A DNA stretch of 64,000 nt, from NCBI GenBank assembly GCA_012845835.1, contig JABAKD010000021.1, positions 4,340,706-4,404,705 of the forward strand. Direction: 5' to 3'. How positions within the stretch are numbered: position 1 is the stretch's first letter; every line of letters begins with the position of its first letter. The notes below the pieces were generated by a model. That model was given only the letters and a program-made list of their open reading frames with translations, was not told where the DNA came from and did no database searches. The position numbers and the translations under genes were made by a program. The DNA comes from Undaria pinnatifida. Taxonomy: Eukaryota > Sar > Phaeophyceae > Laminariales > Alariaceae. This document shows, one piece after another, positions 1-10,400 of the stretch.

Positions 1-369
1 GAGATGTCTTTCGGATGCAAGAATACGTCCGGTACGTAGTCGTACATTCTCGTATTGCCACTTGCTAGTGCTGTATAATCCACGCACGAGTACGTTATGT
101 GGACAACCATAAAACAAAAACTACACCAGCGTCAAGACATGGCAATAAACGTGGTGGATGCGGCGGTCACAGCAGTTTTTCAATCTTCGCGTACAAACCA
201 GGGGCCACAAAGATACCAATATATCTGTATCAACCAATAGAAACACGGCACATTATGTCTTTGGCACAGGTTCAGCACCATCAGCACTCCACACGTCGGA
301 CCGATCAGATCAATAATGTACCGATCACACAGATCATTTTCAGGAACAATCTGCATCACCTGTACAGCG

Positions 370-965
370 TCCAGGGGGGGGCGGTGTACTCAGTTAGTGC
401 ATGGCCGTAGTCGTATGACCATAGACCCTCGCTTCCCTACTATACCACGTCAGGTTTTCACCAACCAGGCAGACATTGCTTGCACCAAGCGCATAGCGCC
501 CTGAGGTTTTCGGCGGGTCGCATGAAGGGTTAACTGCATCCTTCCAAGAACCGCTCGCAAGACGGGCTTCCGCACCTTGTGCCTAATTTCTTGCTTATGG
601 ATGACAGCGCCAATGAGTTACTTTTTATTTTTTGATGTAGCCACTCCAGAGGCAGCAATGGGTATTACTATGTAACTGCCTAGTGGGTGCCTTACCATAT
701 TCACACTACGTGTTGTGATCATTCCCCTTGTGCAGAGTTAGGGTTCTCCACCCCGAACAACATGATCTAACTCGATAACCATCATGGTGATCGCAACAAA
801 AAAAATGAAAACGGGACCCTGGTTGTCTAGCTCACGCAGCGATTGGCAAATTTTCCAGCGTTGATGCCAACCAACGCCAACCCCAATATACGTATAATGT
901 TGCACAGCGTCGGTGCCAACCGAGGCCAACTATTACATGCCTGGGATATATTTTAAGGGGGGGGC
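370..965 (-). mobile_element. Repeat family K, copy 1
   Basis: A ~600 bp element, here on the minus strand, is homologous along its length to 58365-58992 on the plus strand. It ends with a hairpin-like GGCCGTAGTCGTA tract and a C-run tail resembling that of the LINE. The short ORFs are broken. It may be a non-autonomous retroposon or the end of another LINE. Bases 1-369 hold nothing I can identify. Confidence 0.65.
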
Positions 966-1009
966 AGCGTCCAGTCCAGGGCGGGGGGGGGGGCGTGTTC
1001 ATTTATTGC

Positions 1010-2640
1010 GCACCTTAGTCATTTGACCATTGACCACGCATCCCTTTCGAGACTGAGCACCGTTCCTACTCCTAATAGAGACACCTCCAATATTTGGGCG
1101 CTCATCACATTTTTTCCATATATTACACAGAAACTATTTGCGTATCCTATCCCCTTCCTGATTCGTCTGTGGCAACCATCTATCTTCTAGGATAGCGATC
1201 GTTTTCCCGCTACTCTCTAGTCTATCAAACTCTTCCGTGTCACATCCGTCTAATTTCCTCATCTCTTCTACCAAAACATCCCGTTCCTCCTTGTATAATT
1301 CACATTATCCTATTTTGTGAGTCCTACCTCTATTCTCGTGCCGCACAGGCACATAAGTTCATCCACGTCCCCCTCCCGACTACTGGTATACCTCCTTCTT
1401 CTTTTTGGTAGGTCCAGGTCCCCAACACGAAATCGCAGTTTCGGCTTTTTCGCGTAGTCCATTGGGCCGTGCAAATACGTTTTCATTCCAACCTTTTCCC
1501 TCAACCCCTGTACATCTCCAAGTGTTCCTCCTCTTTCAACTTATTCCTTAGAGCTAGCCTTTCCCTTTCTTCTATACATTATTTTGTTTTTGTCTTGTAC
1601 ACGCCAAACTTCTCTAAGGACAGAACCTCTTCTCGGTCTCTTAAACCCTTCCATACTTTTTCGACAACGTTATCCCATCTTATTCCAGCTCGCCCTTTGT
1701 CCAGACAGCCCTATCACCTATGGCTGGCAACCTCTTTTCTGGCATATTCCATACCTGGTACTTTATATTGTCATTTCAACTTTCTCACGTCACTATTTGT
1801 TTCAAGTGGGTAAATTTCTATTTCCGCTCTTAATACTGTATTGCTCGTCGTACTTGAGGATCCTCGTATCTTCTTGGCAGCTTTCATCTGCACTGTTTCC
1901 ACTTGCTTTACGAATTTCGCGTTCCCTTCCCATACTTCACCTGCATACTCTAGCTTCGGTACAATCACATTAATCAGAATACATATTTTAATCCTAGTGT
2001 CAAGGTGCGAGTCTGTTAGGATCGCATCCATCTTGCCTACTTGTGATTTCCCACGTCCATTACTTTCGCTATTTGTGTATCCCAAGAGCAGTTCTTTGAG
2101 ATCTCTACGCCAAGGTACGTATACCGGTCTACGATCGGTAGGTCATCTTCTCCCCACTTCCAATTGAAAGTTACCGTATTTATCTTATCTTCGTTACATA
2201 CAACTACTGAGCATTTTCTTACATTCGCTGTCACTCTCCACTTCCTAGTGTACTCTAAATGCCTTCTCCATCTGTTCTTGCAACCCTTCGGGTGTTTCTC
2301 ATATCCCCACGAAATCATCCGCAAATATCAAAACCGACATCGTATCTTCCCCCACTGTGACTCCTTGCTTCGCTGTTCCGACTGTTACTATCATGTCATT
2401 AACATACAACTTGAATAGATTGGTTGATAGTGTACATCCTTGTGCATCTCCTTGTATAATATCAACATACTTGGATTCTTCCCCGTCCAGCATCATAGCA
2501 CTTCTTAAGTTTAGCTACAAATTTGTTTCTTTCTTCTCTTGTGAACTCTCCCTGTCACCCATCTCAACCACGGTCTTCCTTTTCTGACGCACCAACTTTC
2601 GCCTCTGCGCGCGTGTTGATTTCCTTATCGAATTCTGCGC
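1010..2640 (-). pseudogene. Degenerate LINE (non-LTR retrotransposon) ORF2 3' part
   Basis: On the minus strand, reading across frame breaks, the sequence encodes a reverse transcriptase: Q-G-D-A-Q-G-C-T-L-S, L-F-K-L-Y-V-N-D-M-I and the catalytic F-A-D-D box (2299-2496), then Y-T-R-K-W-R-V-T-A-N and T-Y-L-G-V-E-I-S-K (2037-2324), then L-E-Y-A-G-E-V-W-E-G and R-W-D-N-V-V-E-K-V-W (to ~1650). The tail (1310-1504 and on to ~1020) carries a C-x-C-G-T finger-like region. Several frameshifts and stops make it inactive. It lacks the 5' part (endonuclease) and ends in a run of C (G on the plus strand at ~984-994). Confidence 0.85.
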
Positions 2641-2693
2641 ATTTCGTTGACAGCGTCCAGAGGGGCGACCTATAGGGTCCGGATTTTCTGTAC

Positions 2694-3225
2694 GACGCGT
2701 GCTACGGTAGGGGAGGTGGATGGGATTTCATTTTTAGGCCCCTCAAATTTGGGGGCTCAAGACATGTCTTAACCCAAAGCCTGATTTGGAGAAAAACAAA
2801 ACTGCTCTATACCGAACGAAAACATCCCATGGCCTAGCTGTACAGCGAGAATCATGCGAAAAAAATGACCGATTTCCGACGATTATTGGTTAAGGACCCC
2901 CCTCCCTTAGCCTTGGTCAAGCTACGGCAAAGGGGTCCTTTTCAGAGCCTTGTATTGCAGCGGCTTGGGTCACTGGCGCGAGTGACCCCGCTATTCCATG
3001 CGGTCATAGGCTTTTGTGCTGTTGTTTCTGTTCGGTATGCCTTCCCAACGGGATGGTTAGCTACGCTGAGCCAAAACAATCGCCAAACGTGTTCTCCGTC
3101 AGCGAGGTACAGAGCCCCTCGTGCGAGTGGCTCAGATCCGTATTGAAAATTGTGGGTACCAGCCGAGATCTCATGCAGACACCATTTCAGACGAAAAGTG
3201 CTACCTCTGTCGTACCACGCGTCGT
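2694..3225 (+). mobile_element. MITE family A with nested family B insertion
   Basis: The ends are inverted: GACGCGTGCTACG...AGG at left and GTGCTACCTCTGTCGTA...CGCGTC at right. The inner part shares CTCAAGACATGTCTTAACCC and GATTTGGAG with the copies at 23074 and 23483. The right half is separated by ~280 bp (about 2900-3180) of another repeat (family B) bounded by GTGAC/GTCAC-type palindromes. Confidence 0.6.
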
Positions 3226-3329
3226 ACCTCGTACATGTTTCCTTATTACTGCAGCGACCCAAGCTAAGTCAGGGGGACCACGTTTGGGTGAGTATTGATT
3301 GGCAGTAACTCGGGGTCGACATACTCACG

Positions 3330-3530
3330 CATCCGTATACAACGGCAGCTGTAGGAACGGGGACCGCAGATAGGGACAGCTCACGCTATCGCTACAGCGG
3401 GAACCGAAGGACACGCCAGCTAGCGCTGGATTGCGAAGGCGATTGAGTTAAATCGACACACGACGTGTATGGAAATACGTGGAAGCGTGGTGAGCTTAAG
3501 CTATATTTTTCCCCATCCGCCGGAGGATAC
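3330..3530 (-). repeat. Dispersed repeat family L, copy 1
   Basis: It contains CCATCCGCCGGAGGA, GGTGAGCTTAAGC, ACGACGTGTATGGAAATACG and GCGATAGCGTGAGC-type words, shared with 22683-22850 and 55785-56000 in the other orientation. A fragment is at 29340-29480. Confidence 0.55.
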
Positions 3531-3540
3531 AACAAAAAAA

Positions 3541-3760
3541 AGAAAACAGTAACTCAGGATCACTCGCACGGGTGACCTCCCAGCTCCGTTGCGGTCTAAA
3601 ACTTTCGCGATATTTTAATTCGGCGACATGAACCCGCAACGGAATGGTAAGCTACCCCGCGGCGAAGAAACCGCCTAAAGTATTTTTGTCCGCGAGGAAA
3701 CAGTGCCACTCGTGCGAGTGGCTCAAACCCGGCAGTGAACACAGGGATACCCCCCATACC
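3541..3760. repeat. Dispersed repeat family B
   Basis: Bounded by CACTCGCACGGGTGACC and CCACTCGTGCGAGTGGCTC. It is related to the nested insert at ~2900-3180 and to partial stretches at 20320-20400 and 33800-34010. From 3760 to 4170 I see only short GTCAAGG direct repeats. Confidence 0.5.
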
Positions 3761-4172
3761 GTAGTCTTGCCCTAAGCAGAGTGACGTGATCTTTGGGGTG
3801 TGGGCATTCTACAATGAGTGTGCCACGGCTTGTAAGCACATTGTGCTCTGTAGACTGGCTTCGAAATCCACAAACTCTGCCAGCAGGGCAAACACCTCGG
3901 CAGGGCGGTCTAAGTTACGTCCCGTCAAGGTCTATTTACGTTTAACATACTATTTTTAGTATAGGGAGGTCCTTGACGGCTGTCTGTCAAGGGTCACTCA
4001 CGGCTTTCCGTCAAGGGACAAGAGTGCCGTCAAGCCGCATTTTTGACGCAGGTGTCACCAACGAAATGTTTCACGTACGAGGTACCTGGTACCGGGTGCC
4101 TGGTGTTCGTTACTTGCCATCCTGCCGTACTGCTGTAGGCTACACGGCGGTTTCGAATTTCGAAGCTCTCAC

Positions 4173-4369
4173 CGTCGCTTTTCATACGTTTTGGTAACGC
4201 CCTCAAAACGGATAACCGCCGGCGGCCCCCACTGCCGGACCAGCTCCCCGTGCCCGTCCCGCGCAGCCCCGTGGTCGCTATCACCGCCCTTCGATGCACC
4301 GAGTCCCGCACAGCGCATCAGCTTGCTTCTGGTGGTCGTGGTGGTGATGGTGGCCTTCCCAAATGACAT
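4173..4369 (-). CDS. Possible first exon, ABC-type ATPase-like
   Basis: This minus-strand ORF begins MSFGKATI with a Thr run, is GC-rich, and ends R-F-E-G-V-T-K-T-Y-E-K-R immediately before CG|GTGAGA, a good donor. The motif I-R-F-E-G-V-T-K-T-Y resembles the first beta strand of ABC ATP-binding domains, where the A-loop tyrosine follows 'NVTKxY'. No Walker A exon could be found between 1 and 4172, which is all repeats, so the rest of the gene would have to lie beyond the left edge, or this is a stranded fragment. The family assignment rests on about ten residues. Confidence 0.3.
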
Positions 4370-4479
4370 AAATGCACTGACGTGGGACCCCGCATTTTCC
4401 TGGTATAGCGCGGTACTCTGTTGGTGGTTGGTGGTGGTGTCAAGCGACCGCCAGCTTTCAGAGTGGAAGGCCTGCTACA

Positions 4480-5800
4480 GAGGGGCGCGAGGAATGGCCG
4501 TATCCGTTTTTTTGGCGCTTTGTTTTCGAAGTGCTTTAAAGTAGTATATACAGCAGTATCGACCCGCTCAAAACTACTTTGAAGAAAGTTAGCCAATAAT
4601 TGAAAAATAAAACAAAATACAGCAGTGTGTAGCCTAGGCGCTTGCCGCCTTTAGGAAATTACGAAATCTACCCCGTTCTCGCTCCGCCAGAATAAGGGTG
4701 TATATAGCCTAGAGCTGGATGCCAGGTTTCTTGAGAGAGGGCCAACGCCGTATCGCACCTCGGAGGTATAGTGCTCGCCTTGCTTCACTGCCCGTTCTGT
4801 CCGCCCGCATGTCTTCGTTTCGCAACTGCGTAAGGTGCTACCCTCAAGGCTATATCATCACACTGCTTAGATTTGATTGGTTAAACTTTTTCCGTGTGTA
4901 TACAAGTATACAAAGCATATATTCTCTCTCATCTCGACAGTGTTATACGTTTCAAATACAGTCGGGGTTCCTAGTGCAGCGCCTTGCTAGATGACAGTAC
5001 CAGTACTAGTGTCGGGCCCCGCACTGTCCCGGGATACCCCACATTTTTCCGGGCTACATAGCGCGGTACAGTTCTCTCTTGGACGAGGTCGTGACTCGCA
5101 ACAAACGAACTTTTACCGCACTAAACTGGAGGCCCGCACAAAGCAAGGGCCACAAGACAAACGCGAGGTCACCACTGCTGTAACGCGGTCGTTTTCTCGA
5201 AACCAGCGTGCCTGGGGGTAGATAGCGCTGGAGAGCTGAACGGTACGGGTGGCTGCCCTAACCGGGGGTAGTGCGATACAGCACTCTGTTGGACTAGGTC
5301 GTGAATGGTGACCAAGTTTTTTACCGCACTAAACCGGGGCTCCCGCACTAATGGCTACCGCACTATTCTAACGCAAAAATACGACTGCTGTAACGCCGTA
5401 TCTGGGAATAGTGCGGAAGAGCATTGGTGGCTGCACTATCCCGGAATAGCGCGGTGTCACACTCTGTTGGGCGAAGCCCTGAAAAGGGAGGTATTTTCAC
5501 GGCACTAAGCTAGGGGGCCGCACTAACTGCTGAAGCGTATCGCATTAATGCGGCATCACCACTGAAACCAAATATGTCGGCCGCCCTCCGGCGGCCCCCG
5601 GCGGCCCCAGTGGGACTATGCGCAACACGGCTTCCAGTTGCTGTTGCCTTCGCGCAGCAGAAGCCTGGGCCCGAATTAAGCCCTAGTCTTTACATATACA
5701 GCACTTCCATCCCTTTGATAAGAGAGCATCTTCTCCCTTGACTGACACCAAACTGATAGGTTTCACTCGGCCCTATACCCTGGACAGCGCGCGTTTTCCC
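4480..5800. repeat. Repeat-rich stretch with TAGTGCGG/CCGCACTA words
   Basis: No supported gene. Degenerate segments with ACCGCACTAA, CTCTGTTGG and GGGAATAGTGCGG recur (5050-5240, 5270-5545) and again at 30460-30640, 30920-31010 and 52155-52270, suggesting one degraded element family. Confidence 0.4.
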
Positions 5801-5870
5801 TTATGTGACATGCCTACTTCTGACATATGTTTACTGCTGTAGCGCGGTCGCTCGCTTGAAACCAGCCTAC

Positions 5871-6224
5871 CTGGGGGGGGTGCTGAAGAGCGCTGGTGAT
5901 GGTGCGTCGAGCCGTTCCCTGTGCTGCTTCGGACAGGCGGTGGGGAGCATGCCTCTGGCCGTTAAAAACGCAACGAGACGGAAGCGCGAAGGCTGCTGTG
6001 GATGGTGCACTGCAACTTCTGACGTACATTGCTTCTCCTGGTCCTGGTCTTCCTCTTCCTGCTGTTGCTGTAGATGGTACACTGCTACTCCTAAGGTAGA
6101 ATTTTCCCACTCCTTCCTCTACTGCTGCTGCTGCTGTTCCTGCTCCTCCTGCTGCTGCTCCTTCGGCGGCGGCGCAGCAGCTCCCGGCGGCTACGACGAG
6201 TGAAAGCGTTGCGATGGTTTTCAT
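5871..6224 (-). CDS. Possible secreted-protein first exon, head-to-head with PPR gene
   Basis: A minus-strand ATG at 6224 opens MKTIATLSLVVAAGSCCAAA, a good-looking signal peptide with an A-x-A cleavage region. It is followed by Ala/Gly- and Ser-rich low-complexity sequence up to CAG|GTAGGC at 5871/5870. The DNA here is trinucleotide-like (GCT/GCA runs) and open in several frames, and its last ~20 bp belong to a repeat also present near 5196-5235. No downstream exon is recognised. It is a weak candidate. Confidence 0.2.
5980..6190. repeat. Trinucleotide-like tract upstream of the PPR gene
   Basis: CTGCTG/CTCCTG runs, with two related segments containing GTAGATGGTACACTGC / GTGGATGGTGCACTGC. 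Confidence 0.5.
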
Positions 6225-6623
6225 AACAAATTGCGAAAAGCTTGGCAGATCGGAAGCAACACATGGGCGCAATGGTATTTTATTCAGAGGCTTGATCTGC
6301 GCTGATGGCGAGCCCCCACCTCTAGTAGTTGTGTGAACTACTGCAACTGCTGGTGTTGCTGTCATGCTGCTATGTACACGGCGTTGAGCTCTGGCCCGAA
6401 GCACAAGCAACACTCAAACAGAGTTGCGGCGGGAATTTGTGTTGGTTCTCAAGCAGAACCAAAGTTGTCGACAATTATGTGGCGTTTTTGTATCGGGAAA
6501 TCTTCTGTTCTCTACCCGGGGGTAGTTCTCATGATCCTCTCATCAAGTTCATGACAACGAACTGATTGTTGCTGCTGTGCTTCTGCCGTGCCACCTCCTC
6601 GTCCACCACAGGGTGGACCCAGC

Positions 6624-7435
6624 ATGTCTCCCCAATCACCACCGTTGCCGCATGGCGCGTTTCCCACGCCCCTCGCTTTCCACGTCTTGCCAAAGGCAGT
6701 GCCTGAGGGCGCAGTGCGTTGTCAGCAGCCTGGTGGGTCCTCCTCCTTCATGTCAGCGAGCAATAGACGTCATGTACGAGCCCGACCTAGCGGTAGCAGT
6801 AGCGGTGCGTTCGTCCTGAAGGGATCCTCGCCAAGTCTTCATCGCCGAGTCGGGTGGCAGGGTTGCAGGTCACTGCGAACGGGCGCAGCAGTTGTGCTTG
6901 CTGCGGAAGTCGACTCTGGTGTTGGCGAGGTTGCTGTGGAGGGACAAACGCTTTTGCTGGATGCTGCCACTGCTGCTACTGCTGATGCTTGTGCTACCGC
7001 TACCGCTGGTGTTGGTACTGCTGCTAGTACTGCTACTGCTGTCGCTACGGCTGGGTCGGCTACTGCTGTCGACGGCGAAGAGGCTGTCTCTCTCCGCCAG
7101 GGGCAAGGCAAGGCCATGAACGGGTCTAGCAACGGCAACATCAATAGCAACAGCAACCTCTCAACACCAGCGCAGCAGCAGACCCGACCAAACAGACAAC
7201 CTTTCGGTTCGAAAGGGTATTACACCGCCTCCGCTGCCACCAACACCACCACTACCATCACCACCATCGCCCCTATGGCCGGGGGGGTGGCCACAGCTAC
7301 TCGGGGAAGGCCCCTCCCGAACATGACAGAGGTAGTTAAAGCAGAAGCCGCGCTCGTGAAGAAGAAGGAGAGACAAATCGCAAGCAGAGCTTCGGCGCTG
7401 ATGAGGAGAATGACGGACGCCGGAAAGCAGGGCAG
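6624..7435 (+). CDS. PPR gene exon 1 (N-terminal, low complexity)
   Basis: The frame is open from the stop at 6552-6554; the first ATG is 6624. The exon encodes a Pro/Ser-rich start, then Ala/Thr/Val-rich and Asn/Ser/Gln-rich stretches, ending in a charged helix (ALMRRMTDAGKQG). It ends at AG|GTAATT in phase 2, and the split Arg codon is completed by exon 2. Trinucleotide-like composition makes other frames open too, so the first ~230 residues are less certain than the end. No hydrophobic signal peptide is visible; an upstream exon supplying a targeting peptide is possible. Confidence 0.65.
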
Positions 7436-10400
7436 GTAATTGATTTCTCCAGCATAATATTAATGCACGCACGTAGCAGGGTTCTTCAGACAGCTGGATT
7501 CGAATCTGTGTTGGCCTTTAAAATCGGTTGCCTGTGGATCAAGTAAACACGATACAGCAGTACACAGGTAGAGGAGTATTTTTGCGCGTGGGATCTACAA
7601 CTTTGAAGTATGCAGCACACGTGCTGGACTACATCTCACCACTTATTTTATCCAATGGACGATTCCGACACAAGGGGATACCTAAAACAAACTTATCCAG
7701 GAATGCCGATTATCACACACATAAGGCCATTTCTTACACAGTCGGATTTGTCAGTCGAAAACGGCCTTTTTCGACTGAGGCCCAAATCGGGCTTTCTTAC
7801 GCTGTCGAAAAAGGGCTTTTTCGACTCGACTTCTTTCGACTAAGTTTTCCGACTGGGGGATCCAGTCGAAAAAGTAACTTTTTCGACTGGATCCGCTACT
7901 TTTTCGACTGGATCCGCCAGTCGAAAAACTCAGTCGAAAAAATTTCACACGTTTTTTTTAACCCATCGCATCCATCATCCCACCACCAAACTCATCCACA
8001 TGCCCACACACCCACACACCCACACACCATACCCACACACCCACACCAGGTACCACACAGCACAGTATCAACAACAACATAGAGGGCGCTGACGCTGGCA
8101 TGGCTATCACTGTTGTTGCTTCTCGCCGCAAGTCAGCGTGGCGCATTCCTAGCTCCGCTCGCCAGCAGCGTGTATCACACGACGGCAGCAGCGCGCGGTA
8201 TCGATCCCACTTTGCCAACAATGGCTACGCCTGCTGTAGCTTTGACGGCTCTCGGCTGAGTGAAACTCCACGAGCGTAGCTTTCGGCTATAAGCCCAAAA
8301 CCACCAACTCGCTGGGACGAAGGTTCGTCGAGCGCGAGTACGCGTTGCTCGCGCAGAACGCGCGAAGCGCAGAACCGATTTTTGACTGCCATACAGCAGT
8401 ACAGCAGTACTCCCTCACACCAACCGCCTCTAGGAAGAGCACAAAAACTACAAAATCGACTCGACTGACGATAAGAAGAAGGACCAGAAGAATCCAGCCG
8501 AAAAAAAATCCAGTCGAAAAGCGGCCGTTTTCGACTGGCGGAATCCGACTGTATAAGAAATGGCCTAAGTTGTTCATTTACTGGTAGGTCATAAGATACT
8601 CGTAGCTAAAACAAACTTGTTTAGGAAAGATCTTATCACACACATAAGTTGTCTTTTTTTTGACAGGTCATAGTTGTGTCCAATCGTATACTCGCGTATA
8701 TGCACTGTGCTCGGCTACTACCGTCTCGACTTGCAGCCAACCCAACCGTGAAGCCCGAGTGTTTACTGTGAGTCGTGTAAGCACTGTTACGTAACTACTG
8801 GTTTAATAATTCTCCAGCACTTGACTTGTACGCCAGATCAAGCGACATTGTTCCGGGTACCTCAAACAATATCGGACCCTTAATTCCATACTCGAGAGCA
8901 AGGTAATATATTTTCTTGTGGTAGTGCCGTCGACGTTCACTATCTGTACCGGGGACCATGGGACTTATGTCTGTTTTAGCGCGTTTAGTGATATTGAGGG
9001 TTATCAGTAAGTTATTTCTTATTTTTTCAGTGTTCGTTTTGACGAAGCATAAAATGAATACGCTTGCCGTTTTTCGGCGGTATCCTTACAGCAGCTTCGC
9101 ACAATTTTCTACTCCCATGGTTCGTGAACAGGTGGCGCGATGTCTTGCCTGCGCTCGAGGAAATGCGGGCGCAGGGCTTGGTCAGCGATGGTAGACCGTT
9201 CACGGTGGCCATCAAAGCGTTGGGAGACAACGGGCAGACTACGCGGGCGTTGAAGCTGCTGGAGGTGGGGGGACAGCCTGTCGCTTACGTGTTGTTGTGG
9301 TTGTTGTTCTGGTTGTTCTTGGTTTTGTTTTTGCCGTTGCTCTTGGTTTTGGTTGTGGCTTTGTTATTGCTTTTGTTCTCGGTTTTGCTATTTCGCGGTG
9401 GCCATAGGCGCTGGGAGAAAACCGGCAGAGAACGCGGGGGTTGAAGCTGATGAAGGGGTAGGGGGGTCCACTTGTCTTTTTTGTTCTTTTTTCTACACCT
9501 CGAGCTTGATGTTACTGATTTCATTGTTGGTTTTGTTGTTGACTTCGTTGTTGAGGTTAGGTCGACGACAGTAGAGGGTTCACGGAGGCCATCTAGGCTC
9601 TGGGAGACAACCGGCAGACGACGCGGGCGTTGGAGCTGCTGGAGGTTGGGCAGACGCGGGTAGCTTCCGCTCGCTCCTTGCTCTTGATTTCGGTCTTGAC
9701 TTTTTTGTTGATTTTGGTTAGTGATGTACTGGTGTGGTGGTTTGTAATATTGCTACCAGTGGTGATGTTGGTGGTGGTGTTGTTTTCTGTTGTTGGTGCT
9801 TTTTATTCTGATGCTACGTTCCAGCGGATAGCCACCAACTCTACGTATTCGAAACATCAAGCCAATCCCCCGTCCCCCCCCAACCGCCCCGCCGCATCTC
9901 TACAACTAACAATATTAACGGTCGGCGTTCCAGAGCATGCGCGACCGTGGCATCACCCCGAATGAGGCTTCTTACACATCAGCTGGTAACACGTGCGCCG
10001 CTCCCCCCCCCCCCTGCCCCTGTATATCTCTGCAACATCCAACCTTCGACGTTCCAGAGCATACGCGGTCGAGCCCCCTAATGAGTTTTTACACAGCTGC
10101 TACTAGTGCGCGCGCCACCCCCCCACCCCCCCCCCCACCTCCCCAATCGCCCCTCCGTGCCTCTATATATGCCGACGTACAGAGCATGCGCGGCCGAGGC
10201 ATCACTTCAAACGGATTTTCTTACACAGCAGCTGCTCCCCCCCCCGCCCCCGCCTTCAACCGCCCCCCCGTATCTCTACAACTACCAACCTTTCGTGGTT
10301 CCAGAGCATGCGCGGCCGAGACATCACGCCGAATTCCGAACGGTTTCCTTCCGCAGCAGGAGCTAACGCGTCCCCCCCCCCGGCCTCCGCCCCCCCCGAC

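Noticed and set aside
3973..4197. Plus-strand 74-codon ORF
   Set aside because: It has no homology; it overlaps GTCAAGG repeats and the antisense of the ABC-like exon.
6588..6623. GTG as start of the PPR N-terminus
   Set aside because: The open frame begins with GTG at 6588, but a nuclear gene needs ATG; the first in-frame ATG is 6624, or the start lies in an unseen upstream exon.
7990..8050. CRISPR-like short repeats (CCCACACA)
   Set aside because: This is a simple microsatellite without spacers, in a eukaryotic intron.
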